NCBI GenBank assembly: GCA_964346725.1
Contig: CAYFVM010000010.1
Span: 1 to 64,000 of the forward strand
Length of the DNA: 64,000 bases
DNA from: UBA1715 sp964346725
Lineage (GTDB): Bacteria; Bacteroidota; Bacteroidia; Bacteroidales; UBA1715
Direction of reading: 5' to 3'
This document shows positions 25,379 to 33,007 of this stretch, piece by piece. The notes beneath the pieces are model-generated. The model saw nothing but the letters and a program-made list of their open reading frames with translations, ran no database searches and was not told the DNA's origin. Positions within the stretch are counted from its first letter, which is position 1, and every line of letters begins with the position of its first letter. The position numbers were made by a program, and so were the translations under genes.

Positions 25379-26720
25379 TAAGGACATTCTGTTACACGAA
25401 GGTTGTATTGTAAACGAAGGAGAACAATTCTTTGGCAGTATTCTAATTCATGGTAATCGAATAGCTGAAGTATTTCGTGGCGAAGTTCCGCAATCATTGC
25501 TTTCTCAAGTCAATGTTGTTTCGTGCAAAGGACTGCACATTTTTCCCGGCATTATTGACGACCAAGTTCATTTTCGTGAACCCGGATTGACGCATAAAGC
25601 AACAATTGCCAGCGAATCGCGTGCTGCATTGGCCGGTGGCGTTACTACATTTATGGATATGCCAAATGTAGCTCCGCAAACTACAACCATAGAAGCTTTG
25701 GAAGACAAATTGCGTCGTACGTCTGAAACGGCGTATGCAAACTATGCGTTTTACTTTGGCGCAACCAACACGAATCTAGATCAAATTCGTGCTCTTGATG
25801 CTTCGCTAGTGTGCGGAGTGAAAGTGTTTATGGGTTCTAGCACCGGCAATATGCTTGTTGACGATGAGCAAACACTGCGTGGAATATTCTCTGAAGTGAA
25901 GATTCCCGTTGCCATTCATAGTGAAGATGAAGATACCATCAAAGCAAATCTTGCACGATATATGGTTCAATATGGAGATGAAATTCCATTTGCGTGCCAC
26001 CCAAAAATCAGAAGCAATGATGCGTGCTTTAAATCAACCAAGAAAGCAATAGATTTGGCTAAACAATGTGGAACGCGATTGCACGTGCTTCACTTGTCTA
26101 CCGCCGAAGAAATGGCATTGTTCTCTGCCGACGATATTCGACAGAAACAGATAACTGCCGAGGTTTGTGTTCACCATCTTTGGTTTACCGACGATGACTA
26201 CGCAGAAAAACAGGCATATATAAAATGTAATCCGGCAATAAAATCGACCGCCGACCGAGAAGCACTCCGAGAAGCACTCCGTGAAGGAAAACTTGATGTG
26301 GTTGCAACCGACCACGCTCCTCATACGCTTGATGAAAAACTTCGCCCCTATACGAAATCGGCGTCAGGAATGCCACTAGTACAGCATTCACTGCTGGTAA
26401 TGTTGGAGCTTTACAAACAAGGCGAAATTTCATTACCACTGGTGGTAAAAACTATGTGCCACAATCCCGCAACGCTTTTCGGAATTAAAGAACGCGGGTT
26501 TGTACGTAAAGGCTATTTTGCCGATTTGGCAATCGTTGATTTGCAAAAAACTACCGAAATAACAAAAAATCAAATTCTTTATAAATGTGCTTGGTCGCCA
26601 CTTGAGGGAACTATATTCTCCTCAAAAGTCGAAAAAACGTTCTTGAACGGAGCTTGCGTCTATGCCGATGGAAACGTTTCGGAAGAACGCCACGCACAAC
26701 AAATTATGTTTAATCGTTAA
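25368..26720 (+). CDS. pyrC: Dihydroorotase
   Basis: Cyclises N-carbamoyl-aspartate to dihydroorotate in pyrimidine synthesis. The amidohydrolase signature reads IDDQVHFREPG; the first metal-binding His of the usual H-x-H pair is Gln, a change I believe is shared by Bacteroidota homologues. Further metal-site segments are IHSEDE, LHVLHLST and VATDHAPHTLDEK. At 450 residues it is the long class I form. The frame has a TGA at 25356-25358, and the only start codon before the conserved N-terminus is TTG at 25368, overlapping the dpm1-like gene by 11 bases. Confidence 0.93.
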   Translation: MENNKDILLHEGCIVNEGEQFFGSILIHGNRIAEVFRGEVPQSLLSQVNVVSCKGLHIFPGIIDDQVHFREPGLTHKATIASESRAALAGGVTTFMDMPNVAPQTTTIEALEDKLRRTSETAYANYAFYFGATNTNLDQIRALDASLVCGVKVFMGSSTGNMLVDDEQTLRGIFSEVKIPVAIHSEDEDTIKANLARYMVQYGDEIPFACHPKIRSNDACFKSTKKAIDLAKQCGTRLHVLHLSTAEEMALFSADDIRQKQITAEVCVHHLWFTDDDYAEKQAYIKCNPAIKSTADREALREALREGKLDVVATDHAPHTLDEKLRPYTKSASGMPLVQHSLLVMLELYKQGEISLPLVVKTMCHNPATLFGIKERGFVRKGYFADLAIVDLQKTTEITKNQILYKCAWSPLEGTIFSSKVEKTFLNGACVYADGNVSEERHAQQIMFNR

Positions 26721-26730
26721 ATTCACAACT

Positions 26731-28905
26731 ATGAAAAAATTGCTGCTTGCCATTGGGTGTATGTGTTGCTTAAACCCTATTTTTGCTGACGAAGGAATGT
26801 GGTTGCTTACCATGTTGGAAAAATTAAACATTCAACAAAATGGAAGTACGTTGACTCCCGAACAAATCTATAGCATTAACCATTCTTCGCTAAAAGACGC
26901 AGTGCTTGGTTTGAGCGAAGCTGACCGTCCTTATAGTTTCTTTTGTACTGCCGAATTGGTTTCGCCTAAAGGTTTGGCGTTGACCAACTATCACTGTGGT
27001 TTTGAAATGCTTCAAAAGCACACCAGCCTCACAAACAATTATATAGATAATGGTTTTTGGGCAAAAAACGGCTATGAGGAATTGGAAAACGAAGGTATAA
27101 CTGCTACACGTATGGTTGCTATGTACGATGTGACCGAAAGAGTTTTTGCCGAAATGAAAAATCAAGGAGATTCAGCTACATCTGCATTAGACGACACTGC
27201 TTTATCTGAAAGTGGGTTGGGAGAGGCTATTAAAAAAATAGAGAAATCGGTAACCGACACCTGTGCCTATGGTGCTTTGGTAAAACCGTTTTTCAACGAC
27301 AATCAGTATTTCTTGTTTGTGTACGAAACTTACAAGGACGTGCGTTTAGTTGGTGCGCCCCCAAGAACTATTGGTAAATTCGGTGATGAAACAGACAACT
27401 GGGTGTGGCCTCGTCATACCGGCGATTTCTGCGTTTTGCGTATCTATGTTGATGAAACTGGTATGCCGGCTGAGTATTCTACAAAAAACAAACCGCTAGT
27501 ACCAAAGCAATTTTTGTCGGTTTCTCTCAAAGGATATAATGAAGATGACTATGCTATGATAATGGGTTTTCCAGGTTCTACCGACCGTTATCGCTCGTCA
27601 GCAGACATTAAGTATTTCCAATCAATGAGCAACAACACTGTAAAATTGATAGGTGATGTTGTATTGGCGAATTATAAAAAATACATGAATCAGGATTCCT
27701 TGATTCGCATAAAATATGCTTCAAAATATGACAATTTGAGTAATTATTGGAAATACAGTATAGGACAAAGCAAAGGCATTAAAGACTTGAATGTAGTAGA
27801 CAAAAAACTTGAACAAGAAAAAGCTTTACGCGAATGGATTATGGCCGATTCTGCACGAGTTGCAAAATACGGAGGAGTGCTAGATTCATTGGCGCAATAT
27901 TATGAAAACAATGCCTTCTCAAATGCATACTACACAATGCTTAATACCGGATTGCTCGACCAAGTACAAGTATTCATGTTTGCATATGACTGTTTGGATA
28001 TTGTAGATGCGTTGAATTCCGAAGACCCGGTCTTCTTGCGTGAAGTTCAGGTACGTTTACGCGACAAAGCAAAGAAATTCTTTAAAGATTACGATGCAGT
28101 TGTTGACGAATCGCAATTCATTTCGCTTACATATGCTACATGGTATTATTTGAATTATCCTATTTATGGTGACAAATCATTCCCATTGGTGAAAAAATAT
28201 AAAAAAGACGTAGCGAAATATGCCGACGATGTGTTTCAGAAATCATTCTTCACTGACGAGGCTCGTTTTAACGCATTTCTTGAAAAACCAAATGTCAAGG
28301 TTCTAGGAAAAGATCCATTGTTTAATTTGCTTCGTTATACGTTAATGGAATATTTTTTGGTGCGAAATTATGTTGATAGTCCCGCAATTGATAGCCTTAA
28401 TACATTGTACGTCGATGCAATTATGAAAATGTATCCCGATTCGCTTATGTATCCTGATGCAAACTCTACGTTGCGTTTGACCTATGGCTCTGTACAAAGT
28501 TATGAGCCTAAAGACGGTGTTTCATACCATTATTATACAACACTGAAAGGTGTGATGGAGAAAATGGATAGCACCAATCGTGAGTTCCAAGTTCCCGCAA
28601 AACTCATAGAACTATATGACAAAAAAGACTTCGGACGCTATAGCGATAAAAACGGAGAATTGCCTTTGTGTTTTATAACCAATAATGACATTACCGGTGG
28701 AAATTCCGGTAGTCCGGTTATGAATGCCAATGGCGAATTGATAGGGCTTGCGTTTGATGGCAACTGGGAAGCCATGAGTGGCGATATTATTTTTGAACCG
28801 ACGGTACAACGCACTATAGCCGTAGATATACGGTATGTATTGTTTGTGATTGATAAATTCGCCGGAGCCGGATATTTGTTAGACGAGATGAATATCGTAC
28901 AATAA
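26731..28905 (+). CDS. dpp7: S46 family dipeptidyl-peptidase, DPP7 type
   Basis: Periplasmic serine exopeptidase that removes dipeptides from peptide N-termini, a key enzyme of peptide-fermenting Bacteroidales. A signal peptide ends near PIFADEG, residue ~20. The catalytic His88 is in TNYHCGFE and Ser659 in GGNSGSPV. Eighteen residues after the Ser, the S1-pocket position is Gly677 (AFDGNWE); in the studied Porphyromonas enzymes Gly there marks DPP7 (hydrophobic P1) and Arg marks DPP11 (acidic P1). I therefore call DPP7. The ATG at 26731 gives 724 residues and a proper signal peptide. It follows pyrC by 10 bases and ends before a terminator. Confidence 0.93.
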   Translation: MKKLLLAIGCMCCLNPIFADEGMWLLTMLEKLNIQQNGSTLTPEQIYSINHSSLKDAVLGLSEADRPYSFFCTAELVSPKGLALTNYHCGFEMLQKHTSLTNNYIDNGFWAKNGYEELENEGITATRMVAMYDVTERVFAEMKNQGDSATSALDDTALSESGLGEAIKKIEKSVTDTCAYGALVKPFFNDNQYFLFVYETYKDVRLVGAPPRTIGKFGDETDNWVWPRHTGDFCVLRIYVDETGMPAEYSTKNKPLVPKQFLSVSLKGYNEDDYAMIMGFPGSTDRYRSSADIKYFQSMSNNTVKLIGDVVLANYKKYMNQDSLIRIKYASKYDNLSNYWKYSIGQSKGIKDLNVVDKKLEQEKALREWIMADSARVAKYGGVLDSLAQYYENNAFSNAYYTMLNTGLLDQVQVFMFAYDCLDIVDALNSEDPVFLREVQVRLRDKAKKFFKDYDAVVDESQFISLTYATWYYLNYPIYGDKSFPLVKKYKKDVAKYADDVFQKSFFTDEARFNAFLEKPNVKVLGKDPLFNLLRYTLMEYFLVRNYVDSPAIDSLNTLYVDAIMKMYPDSLMYPDANSTLRLTYGSVQSYEPKDGVSYHYYTTLKGVMEKMDSTNREFQVPAKLIELYDKKDFGRYSDKNGELPLCFITNNDITGGNSGSPVMNANGELIGLAFDGNWEAMSGDIIFEPTVQRTIAVDIRYVLFVIDKFAGAGYLLDEMNIVQ

Positions 28906-28927
28906 ATCACCTCTCAATAAGTGGATA

Positions 28928-28956
28928 AAAAAAAGACGCATTTCGCGTCTTTTTTT
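28928..28956. terminator. Bidirectional intrinsic terminator
   Basis: A 12-bp stem (AAAAAAAGACGC / GCGTCTTTTTTT) with the 5-base loop ATTTC serves both dpp7 on the plus strand and the convergent Cys/Lys-rich protein gene on the minus strand. Confidence 0.9.
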
Positions 28957-28975
28957 GTTTTATCAGTAGACCTTT

Positions 28976-29509
28976 CTATTCGTCTTTATCTTCGTCTATT
29001 TCTCCTTCAACCTCGTCTGCTTCGTCTTCTTCAACGTCTGTCTCTTCTGCAGGAGCTTTTTCTAGTACTGTTTTATCTCCTTCGTAGTAATATGCAGGTA
29101 CGTCATAAGTTGTTTTGGTGGTAGCCTTTTTCTCTGACTTAGCCTTTCTCGTTTTTGTAGCTTGTTTTTCTTTTTTCGCAGGAGTTTCTTTTACTTTTTT
29201 CTCTGGAGACTGTTTCACTGTTTTGCCTGCTTTTGAAGATTTTGATTTATTTACCGATTCAGTAGCCTTAGCGTTTTGCTTTTCTTTTTTGTCAACGCAA
29301 ATGCTACATGGAGTCATCCCTTTTTCTTTTGCGGCAGTAAGAGATATGCGTGTTGGTTTATCACATTTCTTTACTTCGCTACATGATGGCAATCGGTGGT
29401 AAACGTTTGAAGAACTACAACCCCAAACCATTGTACTGTCATTGAATACATCCCCAATCGTGAAAGAACAAAGGGCTACGATGCTTAAAATTAATGCTAC
29501 TTTTTTCAT
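28976..29509 (-). CDS. Secreted Cys-motif protein with Lys-rich linker and acidic tail
   Basis: A 177-residue protein with no family name I can give. A signal peptide covers residues 1-18. Residues ~30-72 hold a likely metal-binding motif: WGCSSSNVYHRLPSC, then KKC and a terminal TPCSIC, similar to the YH-C-C-C motif found at the ends of various secreted and nuclease-associated proteins. Residues ~75-130 are Lys/Ala/Thr-rich low complexity, and the last ~30 residues are almost entirely Glu and Asp. The charge split (basic middle, acidic end) suggests binding to a surface polymer or a partner. It shares a terminator with dpp7. Confidence 0.65.
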   Translation of the reverse strand: MKKVALILSIVALCSFTIGDVFNDSTMVWGCSSSNVYHRLPSCSEVKKCDKPTRISLTAAKEKGMTPCSICVDKKEKQNAKATESVNKSKSSKAGKTVKQSPEKKVKETPAKKEKQATKTRKAKSEKKATTKTTYDVPAYYYEGDKTVLEKAPAEETDVEEDEADEVEGEIDEDKDE

Positions 29510-29579
29510 ACTTTTTGTTTTTTAGGAGTTATAAAATGTCTTTTGTGATTTGCTAGCAAATAGTAATGCTTTTTTGAAG

Positions 29580-29613
29580 AAAGAAAACCTATCACGCTTG
29601 ATAGGTTTTCTTT
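29580..29613 (-). terminator. Intrinsic terminator after tRNA-Thr
   Basis: A perfect 15-bp stem (29580-29594 with 29599-29613) with the 4-base loop CGCT lies 3 bases past the 3' end of the tRNA gene on the minus strand, followed by a T-rich run. Confidence 0.85.
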
Positions 29614-29616
29614 GAG

Positions 29617-29688
29617 AGCCTTTTGCGAGAGTTGAACTCGCGACCCCTTCATTACGAGTGAAGTGCTCTACCACTGAGCTAAAAAGGC
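29617..29688 (-). tRNA. tRNA-Thr (anticodon CGT)
   Basis: A full 72-base cloverleaf on the minus strand: 7-bp acceptor stem (GCCTTTT / AAAAGGC), D arm GCTC/GAGC, anticodon stem CTTCA/TGAAG with loop CTCGTAA, 5-base variable loop and T arm GCGAG-TTCAACT-CTCGC. The anticodon CGT reads the Thr codon ACG. CCA is not encoded. A -7 box at 29700-29707 and a terminator at 29580-29613 make it a self-contained unit. Confidence 0.95.
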
Positions 29689-29699
29689 ATAATCGAAAA

Positions 29700-29707
29700 C
29701 AAAAGTA
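29700..29707 (-). promoter_or_regulatory. -7 promoter element of tRNA-Thr
   Basis: TACTTTTG on the minus strand, 11 bases before the tRNA 5' end. The remaining 29708-29832 stretch shows no gene. Confidence 0.5.
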
Positions 29708-29832
29708 TAAAATATTTGGATTCTATGGCTGTTTCAATAAGAAATTTTGTGAGATAATGTCGATTACCCGAAACTCACCATTTCTGCTGAAAATTAACGT
29801 ATTCTCGTGTGCCGCCAACAAAACTGCGGAGG

Positions 29833-30261
29833 CTATCTATCCCACGTAAGTTTTTTCCCAAACCCGAGAGTGTTGTCGGTCATTTTTGCCGTAGAAATTT
29901 CTATTCGCCATAGTGTTTTGGGAGTAAGAGTGGCAAAAGGGAAGCGTTTTATGTAAAGTTTATTGGCTTTCTTTTCCATTTCTTCTTCGCAAAGAATCAT
30001 GTTGCCGGTAAATTGCAAGCCTTGTACTTTTGCAACGTTACTCGTTTCAAGAACTACACTGCCGGCCACCGTTTGGTTCTTTTGTGCTTCTTGCACATGG
30101 CGCGTGTCTTCGTGTGAGGTGAAAATAAATGATTGTGTTTCTTCGTCGAATACGTAAAACGCATTGAAACACCATGGCTGCGAGCCTTCGCAGGTTGCAA
30201 TCGTTATTACGTGGTGCTCTTTAAGAAACGTTGTTATTTTTTGAGGAAATGTTTCTGCCAT
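29833..30261 (-). CDS. yhbP: YhbP/UPF0306 family protein (PNPOx-like fold)
   Basis: A 142-residue protein matching E. coli YhbP along its length: HHVITIATCEGSQPWCFNAF near the start, an SHEDTRHVQEA segment in the middle and the C-terminal TDNTLGFGKKLTW. The fold is the flavin-binding split barrel of pyridoxamine-phosphate-oxidase-like proteins; the substrate is unknown. Its start codon overlaps the thrH stop by one base, so the two are cotranscribed. Confidence 0.9.
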   Translation of the reverse strand: MAETFPQKITTFLKEHHVITIATCEGSQPWCFNAFYVFDEETQSFIFTSHEDTRHVQEAQKNQTVAGSVVLETSNVAKVQGLQFTGNMILCEEEMEKKANKLYIKRFPFATLTPKTLWRIEISTAKMTDNTLGFGKKLTWDR

Positions 30262-30869
30262 TAGTCTTGGTAAATATGTTGTTCTATCAAAGCCTTCAAT
30301 TCATCATAGTTACGAGCAACGGGAAGCTCCGGAAAATCATCAATCACGTTTTGTGGTGGGCAATAGAGTATGCCTACATCTGCTTTTTTCAGCATAGAAA
30401 CGTCGTTGTATGAGTCCCCAAATGCAAGCACTTTGAAATTCATGCTCTGAAAGGCTTCCACCGTGCGACGTTTTGGGTCTGCTTGGCGCAATTTGTAGTT
30501 GGTAATGCGACCGTTGTTGTCTATCTCCAATGAGTGACATAAAATAAATGGGTCGTCTAACTGCGCCATGAGCGGTTTTGCAAATTCTACAAACGTGTCG
30601 GAAACAACCACAAAACGGCTCACTTCGCGTAACCATTTTGTAAACTCCAATGCACCTTCAAATGGGTGAATGGTGGAAATTACATGTTGTATGTCGTGAA
30701 TCGTAAGTTTGTGTTCGTCAAGTATTTCGAGACGATATTTCATCAATATATCATAGTCTTGAATATCGCGCGTCGTTAATTTTAACGAATCAATACCGGT
30801 CTTTTTTGCGACGTTTATCCAAACTTCGGGAACCCAAACGCCTTCTAAATCAGAGCATACAACCCACAT
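30261..30869 (-). CDS. thrH: ThrH-type HAD phosphatase (phosphoserine phosphatase / homoserine phosphotransferase)
   Basis: A HAD-superfamily enzyme of 202 residues. The nucleophile motif is SDLEGVWVPEVW, motif II VVVSDTFVEF, motif III PKRRTVEAF and motif IV FGDSYNDVSML. The stretch TTRDIQDYDILMKYRLEILD matches Pseudomonas ThrH closely. ThrH dephosphorylates phosphoserine and can pass the phosphate to homoserine, so it may complete serine synthesis here. A -7 box lies at 30886-30893; yhbP follows with a one-base overlap. Confidence 0.92.
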   Translation of the reverse strand: MWVVCSDLEGVWVPEVWINVAKKTGIDSLKLTTRDIQDYDILMKYRLEILDEHKLTIHDIQHVISTIHPFEGALEFTKWLREVSRFVVVSDTFVEFAKPLMAQLDDPFILCHSLEIDNNGRITNYKLRQADPKRRTVEAFQSMNFKVLAFGDSYNDVSMLKKADVGILYCPPQNVIDDFPELPVARNYDELKALIEQHIYQD

Positions 30870-30885
30870 ATCTGTAATTTTTTTG

Positions 30886-30893
30886 CAAAGATA
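30886..30893 (-). promoter_or_regulatory. -7 promoter element of thrH-yhbP
   Basis: TATCTTTG on the minus strand, 16 bases before the thrH ATG. The same octamer precedes the LuxR-type gene at 55854. Confidence 0.5.
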
Positions 30894-30909
30894 AGAAAAA
30901 AGTTGTGGT

Positions 30910-30970
30910 TTATGAGTTTGCGTTATGAGTTATTGGTTGAGGCGAATTGCATTCGCCTTTGATTTTTTTT
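30910..30970. repeat. Palindrome with T tract and two TTATGAGTT copies, possible dispersed repeat
   Basis: TTATGAGTT occurs twice (30910-30918 and 30923-30931), followed by the palindrome AGGCGAAT-TGC-ATTCGCCT (30940-30958) and a T-rich tract to 30970. It looks like an intrinsic terminator, yet no plus-strand gene ends here: thrH starts leftwards and coaD starts rightwards. A REP-like or miniature repeat is the likelier reading. Confidence 0.45.
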
Positions 30971-31003
30971 CGTATTATTGCGAATGTTTCATGAGGAAAT
31001 GAT

Positions 31004-31474
31004 ATGAATCAACAACGAAAAATAGCAGTGTTTGCAGGGAGTTTTGACCCATTTACCAACGGCCACAAAGCGGTGCTTGATAAGGCATTGCCATTATTCG
31101 ATGAGGTAATCGTGGCTATTGGTCATAATGCTGAAAAACAAGGCTTTATGACGGTTGAGCAACGAATTGAGTATGTAAAAGCACTCTATGGAAAAAATCC
31201 TGCGGTGCGCGTTGCAAGTTACACCTCGCTCACCGTAGATTTTTGCAAACAGCAAGGTGCTCAGTATCTTATTCGCGGGCTACGCAATGCGAGCGATTTT
31301 CAGTACGAACAACCAATAGCGCAAACCAACAAAGAAATAGCCGGAATAGAAACTGTTTTTTTTGTTACTCCTCCTGAGTTTTCGCACATTTCATCATCAA
31401 TCGTGAGAGAATTGTTGTCGTATGGCGCCGACGTTTCAAAATATGTTCCGTTAAAAATTACCAACAAGGCGTAA
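31004..31474 (+). CDS. coaD: Phosphopantetheine adenylyltransferase
   Basis: Adenylylates 4'-phosphopantetheine to dephospho-CoA, the fourth step of coenzyme A synthesis. The nucleotidyltransferase motif GSFDPFTNGH is at residues ~12-21, the substrate loop LIRGLRNASDFQYE in the middle, and ISSSIVRE near the end closes the ATP site. The 156-residue size is normal. A GAGGA Shine-Dalgarno-like run lies 6 bases before the ATG. guaB follows with its own promoter. Confidence 0.96.
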   Translation: MNQQRKIAVFAGSFDPFTNGHKAVLDKALPLFDEVIVAIGHNAEKQGFMTVEQRIEYVKALYGKNPAVRVASYTSLTVDFCKQQGAQYLIRGLRNASDFQYEQPIAQTNKEIAGIETVFFVTPPEFSHISSSIVRELLSYGADVSKYVPLKITNKA

Positions 31475-31478
31475 TTTT

Positions 31479-31509
31479 TTTGAGATAAACGGAAATTTCT
31501 CTATTTTTG
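31479..31509 (+). promoter_or_regulatory. Promoter of the guaB operon
   Basis: TTTG (31479-31482), exactly 19 bases, then TATTTTTG (31502-31509): a perfect Bacteroidetes-type promoter, 21 bases before the guaB ATG. Confidence 0.8.
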
Positions 31510-31530
31510 CTCAAATAAAAAATCAAGACT

Positions 31531-33003
31531 ATGTCATATAAAACGGATCGAATTATTGGAGAAGGATTGACCTTCGACGATGTGTTGATTATACCTCGTT
31601 ATTCAGAGGTGTTGCCATATCAAGTAAATATTTCAACAAAATTAACACGCAATATCTCTTTAAATTGTCCAATCGTTTCCGCAGCAATGGATACCATTAC
31701 TGATTCTCGTTTGGCAATTGCACTTGCTCGTGAAGGGGGAATAGGAATTATCCATAAAAATATGACAGTTGAGCAACAAGTGTTGGAAGTGAAACGCGTA
31801 AAACGTTGTGAAAACGGTATGATTTACGATCCTATCACAATTGTGCCTTCAGCAACAGTTGCAGATGCTCTTAATTTGATGCGAGAATTTAAAATCGGTG
31901 GAATTCCGGTAATTGGCGAAGGACGTAAGCTTGTGGGAATTGTTACAAACCGTGATTTGCGTTTTATTTCAAACCAAAAGAAATTGATTTCTGAAGTAAT
32001 GACTAGCGAGAACTTGGTAACTATTCGCCAAGGCGACGATGTGTCAAAAGCAGCAGAAATTTTACAAGCAAACAAAATTGAAAAACTTCCTGTAGTTGAT
32101 GATAAAGGCTTGTTGGTAGGTTTATTGACATACAAAGATATTTTTAAAGCAATCGACAATCCACATGCGTGCAAGGACGACAAAGGAAGATTACGCGTAG
32201 GTGCTACTATTGGCGTTACGTCTAATACATTCGAACGCTTGGATGCGTTGGTACAAGCCGAGGTTGATGTTGTTGTAATTGATACAGCTCATGGTCACTC
32301 AAAAGGAGTGATTGACACAGTACGCAAAGCAAAACAAATGTATCCTCAAATAGATTTTATTGCCGGAAACATAGCAACAGCCGAAGCAGCAAAGGCATTA
32401 GTAGAAGCCGGTGCCGATGCAGTAAAAGTTGGTATAGGTCCTGGTTCTATTTGTACAACTCGTATCATTGCCGGTATTGGCGTGCCTCAGTTGTCAGCGG
32501 TATTTGATGTGGCCGAAGCATTGCAAGGCACAGGAGTTCCAATCATTGCCGATGGTGGTATTCGTTATTCAGGTGATATTGTAAAAGCATTAGCAGCCGG
32601 AGCAAGTTCGGTAATGTTAGGCTCTTTGTTCGCAGGTTTGGAAGAATCTCCCGGCGAAACAATCATTTTCCAAGGTCGTAAGTTCAAAGCATATCGTGGT
32701 ATGGGTTCTTTGGAAGCAATGCAGCAAGGTTCGAAAGACCGTTATTTCCAAGACAAGGAAACCGATGCTAAGAAACTCGTTCCTGAAGGTATTGTAGCTC
32801 GCGTTCCTTATCGTGGTACATTGGCCGAAGAAGTATATCAACTTATGGGCGGTCTTCGTTCAGGTATGGGATACTGCGGTGCTTCTACCATTGATGAATT
32901 ACATCGTGTTAAGTTTGTGAAAATCACGAATGCTGGTTACACCGAGAGTCATCCACATGATGTAACAATTACTCGCGAAGCGCCAAACTATAGTCGTGAA
33001 TAG
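31531..33003 (+). CDS. guaB: IMP dehydrogenase
   Basis: Oxidises IMP to XMP with NAD, the committed step of GMP synthesis. The 490-residue protein has the TIM-barrel N-terminus (LTFDDVLIIPRYSEVLP), two CBS domains at ~95-205, the catalytic loop GIGPGSICTTR with nucleophile Cys308, and the flap with YRGMGSLEAM. It leads an operon: the first peptidyl-prolyl isomerase gene starts 4 bases after its stop, as in many Bacteroidales. Confidence 0.97.
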   Translation: MSYKTDRIIGEGLTFDDVLIIPRYSEVLPYQVNISTKLTRNISLNCPIVSAAMDTITDSRLAIALAREGGIGIIHKNMTVEQQVLEVKRVKRCENGMIYDPITIVPSATVADALNLMREFKIGGIPVIGEGRKLVGIVTNRDLRFISNQKKLISEVMTSENLVTIRQGDDVSKAAEILQANKIEKLPVVDDKGLLVGLLTYKDIFKAIDNPHACKDDKGRLRVGATIGVTSNTFERLDALVQAEVDVVVIDTAHGHSKGVIDTVRKAKQMYPQIDFIAGNIATAEAAKALVEAGADAVKVGIGPGSICTTRIIAGIGVPQLSAVFDVAEALQGTGVPIIADGGIRYSGDIVKALAAGASSVMLGSLFAGLEESPGETIIFQGRKFKAYRGMGSLEAMQQGSKDRYFQDKETDAKKLVPEGIVARVPYRGTLAEEVYQLMGGLRSGMGYCGASTIDELHRVKFVKITNAGYTESHPHDVTITREAPNYSRE

Positions 33004-33007
33004 AGAT

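Noticed and set aside
29658..29849. 63-codon plus-strand frame over the tRNA
   Set aside because: It starts inside the antisense of tRNA-Thr and has no coding signature.
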